A stretch of 64,000 nucleotides of DNA, taken from assembly GCA_907163375.1 (NCBI GenBank), contig CAJQUW010003073.1, positions 12,501-76,500 of the forward strand, written 5' to 3'. A program made the translations under genes and the position numbers. Shown here in pieces: positions 58,081 through 64,000 of this stretch; the first letter of the stretch is position 1, and each line of letters opens with the position of its first letter. The notes under the pieces are model-generated. The model was not told the DNA's origin and searched no databases. It saw only the letters and a program-made list of their open reading frames with translations. This DNA is from Prostheceraeus crozeri (taxonomy: Eukaryota > Platyhelminthes > Polycladida > Euryleptidae).

Positions 58081-60272
58081 TGATAAAAAATTAAATCGTT
58101 TATAAGTTTTAATTTATTTCCCTTGCCGTCTTTAGTTGAGTAGACTTGCCTTTATACGTATTTCAGTACCTGCTCTATACTAGAGTAGGTTACTCTATGT
58201 TGTCAGTATTATTTCATTCATTCATGACTTTTAATTACCTAATTATTTACAAGATTCTCCACTAGGGTAATTGTTTAACTTTGGCGTCTTCCGTTTCCTG
58301 GATTCTTCGAATTTTTTAACCGTGTCGTGTCTTAATTTGTTTAAATGAATGACAGTAGCTTATTTACAAAGATGGATGAAATGAAAGATCATGAAAATAT
58401 GTTCAACTTCGCTGGAAGGAGAAGATGAGAATATAAATAATCATGCTTCTATCGATGTAATTTTTCAAAACTTCCATCAGTTAATTTCTGTAACATATGA
58501 AGTATCACAAATATCAGAAATAATATAAACGGATGAACGCGATGATCTATATGTTTATTAAAGGTTTTCAATCAAGATGCACGTAGAAAATTCTTAAACC
58601 GACACCTAATTAACAAGAGGTCCGGAGCAAGCAAAGAATATACATGCATACATATGTACATTAATCATTTATCATAATCAATGTAAGAGCAAAAATATCA
58701 AAGTGTCTTACCTGTCATGAGATGAAAGCATATGAGCATATTACTTTATTATATTCAAGAAATTATATTTATAGTGGTGTTCTTATTCTTTAATTCTTTA
58801 TTTTAATGCATCATTGGCAGCAAGATTAATTTTATAAACCCACATCCACATTTGTAGATACAGTGTAGGTATGTGTATTCAAGAAGCAAACCGTACATTG
58901 TGAAGTAAACAATTCCATTTCCCAACTGTGTATGGGGTATATCAGAGCTAGTATATTGTGAAACTCATACACACCAAGAAATTTCACAGAAAAGATTCAC
59001 AAAACCCTCCCTTTGATCATGACATTTTGGAGTAACAGAAAGCTCAGAAAAGTTGCAGTTCCTGCTTGATATAATTGCCGAGAAAATGTTTTATACATTC
59101 CAGGAGGTTTCTAGTGCGGCGCTTCAAATAGCTTGAATTCTACAAGAAATACTTCTAAATGACCGGAGGTTTCGCCTGTGGCGCTATACCTCAATGTGGT
59201 TGGGCTCTAATTAATTACTATATGTGGCCCTGGTGCATTAATAATCCAATACATTTCTAGCCGCAGCATAGGGCCTATATGTAGTATGTAGGCGCATAAA
59301 AATTCATAACTATTTAAAATTGACTCTTGGATTATTTGCAATCATATCAAAACTGAAAATGGGCCCCAGAAAAAAAGTAACGTATGGGCTCCCTTAGAAG
59401 AGATCCTCCGGAGTTTTTGTAACACCGCTTTCTCAACCCTGCATATAGCATATCCTGGGCCATAAGTGTCATCAAAAATGTCAGTAGGTTTCTAACTCAG
59501 TGTTGCGCGGTCACCATGTAAATTCTGAAAAATTTATAAGTGACTCTTCTGAAAAATTAAGTCTTGATTTGTAGTGCTATTTTGATTTTGCATTTCCTTG
59601 GTGCAAAGAAAGTCTTAAATCAGTTTGGTACTCATTCGTTCCAAAAACCCAATATATGAGTGTCCGAATGAAATATAAACAGTTATTATCATGGCTTAGA
59701 TTATAAATAAAAGTCACCACATTTTAGGCTGCGTAATAGCATCTACCTAAGACAAAAATACTGATTCATTTTAAAAACGGTCTTTTTATTATTGCTTGTG
59801 TTTCCACAGTCTTGAGCATGAGCATAAACAGAAGCAGTTTAGACAAATATTCGGTAGGTTTGGTCAGATTTTACAGCTAAGGTAGACTCTTATCGATCAT
59901 TTGCAAGTGCAATCTCTATGGAGTTGTATACAATACTTTTTGTTGATCGCATTGACTGTATTAATTGCAATTAACTGCATAAATGCGCAGCCTATGATTC
60001 TCACATCGGTCTACTTTTGTTCTCGTATTAATTATGGGTAAATGTATTTTTATGCATAAAGTATGAGCTCAATAGCATGCAACCTTTAATTGATATATTG
60101 TTTTTCAAATTCAGCAATCAATAAACCAATCATGTGGAGAAGTGATAAGTGAGGTTACTGTTTGTTGAAAAACGCGGGTGCTGACGATTCAGGAATAAAT
60201 ACAATCGTGACAACAATCACAATCGTCTTTTGCTTCTGTTACTGAACACTGTTACTTTACTTCACTGCTTAA
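58081..60272. other. Intergenic, nothing recognised
   Basis: AT-rich spacer between the Naiad-type element and the peptide gene. A possible TATA-like AATAAATA lies near 60193, upstream of the proposed first exon. Confidence 0.4.
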
Positions 60273-60278
60273 ATGAAG
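60273..60278 (+). CDS. Secreted Cys-rich peptide gene, proposed first coding exon
   Basis: ATG-AAG is followed directly by the strong donor GTAAGG. Joined to the exon at 63431 in phase 0 it gives a Met-Lys start in front of a hydrophobic signal sequence, a common arrangement for small secreted peptides. The exon itself is only two codons and rests on that logic. The true first exon could lie elsewhere in the 3.2-kb interval. Confidence 0.45.
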
Positions 60279-63200
60279 GTAAGGCCTATTAAGCAATGTG
60301 CTGCATTGATTCTAGGGTTGCTAGTGGCACCTGCATTACCGACAGAAGTCAAACAGACTTTGTAATTTCATAAATACTGGATTCTTTGTCAGCTATTTTT
60401 TGAACCATTTGAAGAACTTCATACGTCAATAATTGACGCATGTCATTTCCTTCTCTGTCGAACTAAAGGAAACAGACGAAATGGCAGGGCTAAGAATGAT
60501 TCAAAGAGCCATTATAGACGTATACCAGCCTGTATTAAATTAGATGATAGCCTTCCTTTTTATCACTGGTGATTTTTGTAGCAAATATGGAAACAATCTC
60601 TTGGACAAATCCATGATAAGCTGCATTGCGATTCGAGTTAGCATTCATTTAATAGTGAAGCGTCAATAATTTACAACTGATATGTATTTTTGCATCCTTT
60701 GATGTATGCTACGCTTTCGTAGCCAGCATGCACATGTCTGCAGAATGAGATGTGAGCTTTCATCACACATTTTAACTGAAAGAATCTTGAAATCGTTGGT
60801 GAAAAATTGCCGAAATACATGTATATAGGAATCACGAAAAACTGTACATCCTGAACTCTTCATTTTAGATTGCACTTGTCAATTGAATATACTTTCTTAT
60901 GTATCTGAACATCTTCAATGCCCATTTGTGGCGCATTCTCACAACAAGATCACCGATTTGTCATATTATATTGATTCTCTCATCCCCTGCTCATCTAGAC
61001 AATTTGAGATGGATTTCCTAGATCCATCCTTTTGTCGAACCGCTTCACGCCCTAGATCGAATTATTTGATGATACAATGACTTTTTATAACTTTGAGGAT
61101 GTCTCATTCGTCCCGAACGTTCACAAAAAACCTGATATGTATCTCCTGTTCAACATAATTTATGAGTGTTGGAATGGAAATATCTGTCACACTGCTTGAA
61201 CTCCATATTCAGACAATGAGTAGTTAAAGTTCTGTTGAGCAGATATTGATCAATGATGAATCACTTGTCTTAATAATTGATGAAAAATGTATTTAATGCA
61301 ATCTGTATATAATGGAAATTTTAACATGCGCAGTTTTCGACTCCTGTGTTTTTTTAACTTCATCAGTATTGCACCCAATTCACCAATTTTTTAGAAGAAG
61401 TGCTTTTTACTTCAAGGCATTTACTTCATGTGCTTACCGGTACCTACCTCGGCTACCTTGGCGAAGAGTCGATATCATCGCAGTGAGGATGAACCCATAT
61501 CTGCTCCATACGCCGCTGGATCGTCCACTTCAGGGTCGCTCTGCTGATGGTCTCCATCAACAGCTGATTCCGTCGCCGTCGTGCTGGTCCAAATAGATCG
61601 CTGTTACTTCCGGCACCGCGTCGAATGCTTTTTGTCACCAGTCTTCGCAGAGTGTAGGGGTCCTCACTTGAATCCTTCTCGCGCAAGTCATCATACACGA
61701 GAGACATGACAGTAGCTGGATCAAGTGTCAGGCTTCCATGAATCGTAGCTGTACCCACAAGTTTATCTTCCTTTTCACTACCAATGACACCACACTGGCC
61801 AGGACAAAATATCCATGTCATCCTTTTGAGTCGTCTCTTTTCGAGGGAACTTCTCCAGTTGTTGTAAATAAGGTCACCTCTGATCTTTTCCAATGTGGAC
61901 ATGGAGTCAGTGACGACAACAGCATGCCTGTAAGAAGTCGGCTCGAACCAGTACAAAGCCTCTGTCACAGCCCTCACTTCTACTGGAGGTCGTAATACTG
62001 AACGCGTCGCAATTTTCATGTTCCAGCTTGCCACAGACGAACGCCGCAAAAGCCCAATCAGACATCACACCTCGCTTCACTGAAACATCAGTGTATATCA
62101 CTACATCACCTGATCTTCAGTTCGCCTCCACCAGAAGTCTGATCTCAACATCGGGCGCGTGCATTGGCCACTCCTGGCACTCTCTTCCCAATGTAGCGAT
62201 TACATTTAAGACGAGCTTCAAGAATGCACCAGCTGGAATCCAATCAGGACCACACCTTATGTTTTCAACTTCACAAAGTCGAACAAAGTCGGGACAATGT
62301 GTTTACCGGTAGTTTTCAGATTGCCAGGGATGCGGAGTTGGAAAAAAATCCGACTCAGACTCCGCATGCGTCCTCGAATGTCACCTTGGTCGCACTTAAT
62401 AATGTCAATGAAATTATTGATAAATTGTCATGCTTGCTCTAATGAAATATACCTAATCACGATTACTGTGCTGCAAGGGATTAAAACATTTCTTTTTGAA
62501 ATGATTAAATACAGAATGAAAATGCTTCGCATAATACACAAAGTATGCTTAGCGCTTGAGAATTATGGATTTTATATAATTCAGACCGGTATTAAGCCTA
62601 TTTATAGCTAAACTTCCTTTAGTTTAGGGCTGTGGAGGTGCAGGCGGCCGGAGTTGTTGTGATTCTTGTCATGTCTGCCTCTGAATTGAAATTCATTTAT
62701 TTCTTAAGATAATTTTGTACCGTTAGTCCTCGATTATTAAAGAGGAATTCAAGACAATGTAGCCAAGCCGGTATAGGCCTCCGTCAGCTTAGCCTTTGCA
62801 GAACAGGACTTCTTTCAAGCATGAATAAAACTTGAAAACACATGCAAGTTAGAATCAAGGTGAATGATAAAATACCACAACATTAGAGAGGAAACTACAC
62901 CGAAGATAGAAAACAATGATGAAAAGCAACTTTTAGAAGGTTGAACTGTTTTCCTCTAGTGGGAGTCGGAGTCCTTGGCTTTGCCGAAATTCCGCAACCA
63001 TGATGATGCCGTTCTTCTCTTTGAATGTGTTGAATGACCACATTGTGTGCGGTAGACTTTAATAAATAGAATGAATGAACATTTCATAATGTGGTCATTA
63101 TCAGAGCAGTTTATTCCACAAAGCATCAGAATTCTCAGATATAGATTACATTATTTTCTTCGCTAGGTCTTGGCTCTTCTGCCAGCCTGACACCGCAGAT

Positions 63201-63430
63201 TTCCCTTCGCACTTCGCCTTTTTCACGTATTATTCTATGGCCTTATCAGGCTTTCAATTGAAATCATGGTTCTAACCACGCACACAGAGTCAATGTCTCC
63301 AGTTGAACTAAGCTTACAATAACGCTGTTTCTCAAATTCTGAATCGATAAATTTGCTGCTGAAAGGGTCTTTCAAAAGTAATATCTGCGGTTTTTCATGT
63401 GTATTTCAATGCCAATTTCTTATATTTCAG
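60279..63430 (+). other. Proposed intron of the peptide gene, with LINE fragment
   Basis: Runs from GTAAGG to TATATTTCAG. It includes the RNase H fragment at 61440-62310 and a 15-bp-scale hairpin (AATGACCACATT/AATGTGGTCATT, about 63033-63100). Confidence 0.4.
61440..62310 (-). pseudogene. LINE RNase H domain (ORF2 C-terminus), frameshifted
   Basis: The minus strand reads MHAPDVEIRLLVEAN, a stop, then VIYTDVSVKRGV (first Asp). It shifts frame near 61980 and continues with EVRAVTEALYWF (Glu), AVVVTDSMSTLEKI (Asp) and WIFCPGQCGVIGSEKEDKLV (last Asp). These are the four RNase HI blocks. The usual His in PGH is Gln. A C-terminal tail ends at a stop near 61453. Such a domain follows the reverse transcriptase in several animal LINE clades. 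The reverse transcriptase is absent. The stop, frameshift and Gln mean it is dead. Confidence 0.8.
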
Positions 63431-63601
63431 ACACCCGTGGTTTTCATCATTGCATTGGTTCTTACGTTCGCATTTGCTGTCTGCGCATCACCGGTGATGT
63501 ATGGATGGGGGACATGTGCGACAATGTTTTGCTCTGAGGAGTGTCACGACAGACTTAGCAGGCTTGATTGTGAAAGATGTGTGGCAGCAAAATGCGGATG
63601 A
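63431..63601 (+). CDS. Secreted six-cysteine peptide, main exon
   Basis: The exon follows TATATTTCAG and ends at TGA (63599-63601). AATAAA follows at 63618-63623, so this looks like a real 3' terminal exon. It encodes 56 residues. First comes a strongly hydrophobic signal segment (VVFIIALVLTFAFAVCAS), probably cleaved after Ala-Val-Cys-Ala-Ser or one residue earlier. The mature peptide of about 36 residues has six Cys spaced C-x4-C-x3-C-x8-C-x2-C-x4-C, suggesting three disulphides. I recognise no family. A defence peptide, a signalling peptide or another secreted role are all possible. The open frame reads upstream into intron; that extension is not used. Confidence 0.65.
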   Translation, partial: TPVVFIIALVLTFAFAVCASPVMYGWGTCATMFCSEECHDRLSRLDCERCVAAKCG

Positions 63602-63624
63602 AAAGCATTGAAGGTTCAATAAAT

Positions 63625-64000
63625 TGCTGTCGATATTTTCATTGTTTTGAATATTGCTGATTACATTTATATTGAGTACAAACATTTACATAAACCCATC
63701 ATTTGATAGCTCTAGTTCTACGGTTTACGTCGTACTGATGCAGTGGTGCTGCGGCAATGCTCCTCAAAACTCTAGCCATCATAGGGTTCAATCTGTTGTA
63801 GGGTCGCATCAGAGCTTAAAAGCATAGAGATTTTGCTGCTCAATTTTCAAACTTCTGCCTATTCACAACCATATTGAGCGGTGTCTGTACTCTGTATGTA
63901 CGATCAGATTGCGACTATTCTATTATATGATGTTGCTTTGTGTAGATCGGATTTGTGGCATTTGACGAAAAAAGTCATCATAAGAAAAAAATAGAAGTCA
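63625..64000. other. 3' flank of the peptide gene
   Basis: No gene or repeat recognised. Confidence 0.4.

Noticed and set aside
57602..58083. Frames of 61-123 codons at the end of the Naiad-type element
   Set aside because: They overlap the reverse-transcriptase frame in other phases and the 3' region; no homology.

Overview
The window reads as nuclear DNA of a metazoan, most likely a marine invertebrate. It is AT-rich and gene-poor, with AG-acceptor and GT-donor introns and a mitochondrial-protein gene spread over more than 23 kb. It carries an animal-style mix of mobile elements: Polinton/Maverick, two kinds of Penelope-like element, LINEs, a Gypsy-like LTR element, hAT, Tc1/mariner and several MITEs. 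I cannot name the species. An echinoderm or hemichordate is only a guess, partly from the frequent AGGCCTA words. I see no operons, Shine-Dalgarno sites or other bacterial features.

Layout: 1-8.3 kb is a very AT-rich, heavily decayed Polinton/Maverick-like remnant. It has a protein-primed DNA polymerase B pseudogene on + (about 1.09-4.33 kb) and Polinton-associated genes on - (about 5.2-7.23 kb). 9.7-10.2 kb holds a gag zinc-knuckle/aspartic-protease fragment. 10.246-11.875 kb is a young, internally deleted LTR retrotransposon with near-identical LTRs and a 4-bp target duplication. 12.3 kb is a LINE tail. 17.78-20.05 kb is a head-to-head pair of truncated Penelope-like elements flanked by a 12-bp direct repeat, with a hammerhead-like motif in each arm.

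22.1-45.3 kb carries five exons of a PDHX-like gene, the E3-binding component of the pyruvate dehydrogenase complex. Together they encode a lipoyl domain, an E3-binding domain, a Pro-rich linker and an acyltransferase-like domain whose catalytic His is replaced by Arg. The 5' exon(s) were not found. The introns hold LINE fragments and several nested hAT-type elements. One of these (34.914-39.149 kb) has an 8-bp target duplication and unusual GAGCGAGCG arrays at both ends in the same orientation.

46-53 kb is intergenic, with a 441-bp MITE flanked by TA and a Tc1/mariner relic. 55-57.8 kb holds the best-preserved mobile gene: a 928-codon open frame with GIY-YIG nuclease first, then a CxC motif, then reverse transcriptase. 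That permuted order is the one described for Naiad-type Penelope-like elements. 60.27-63.6 kb contains a probable two-exon gene for a small secreted six-cysteine peptide, with a LINE RNase H fragment in its intron.
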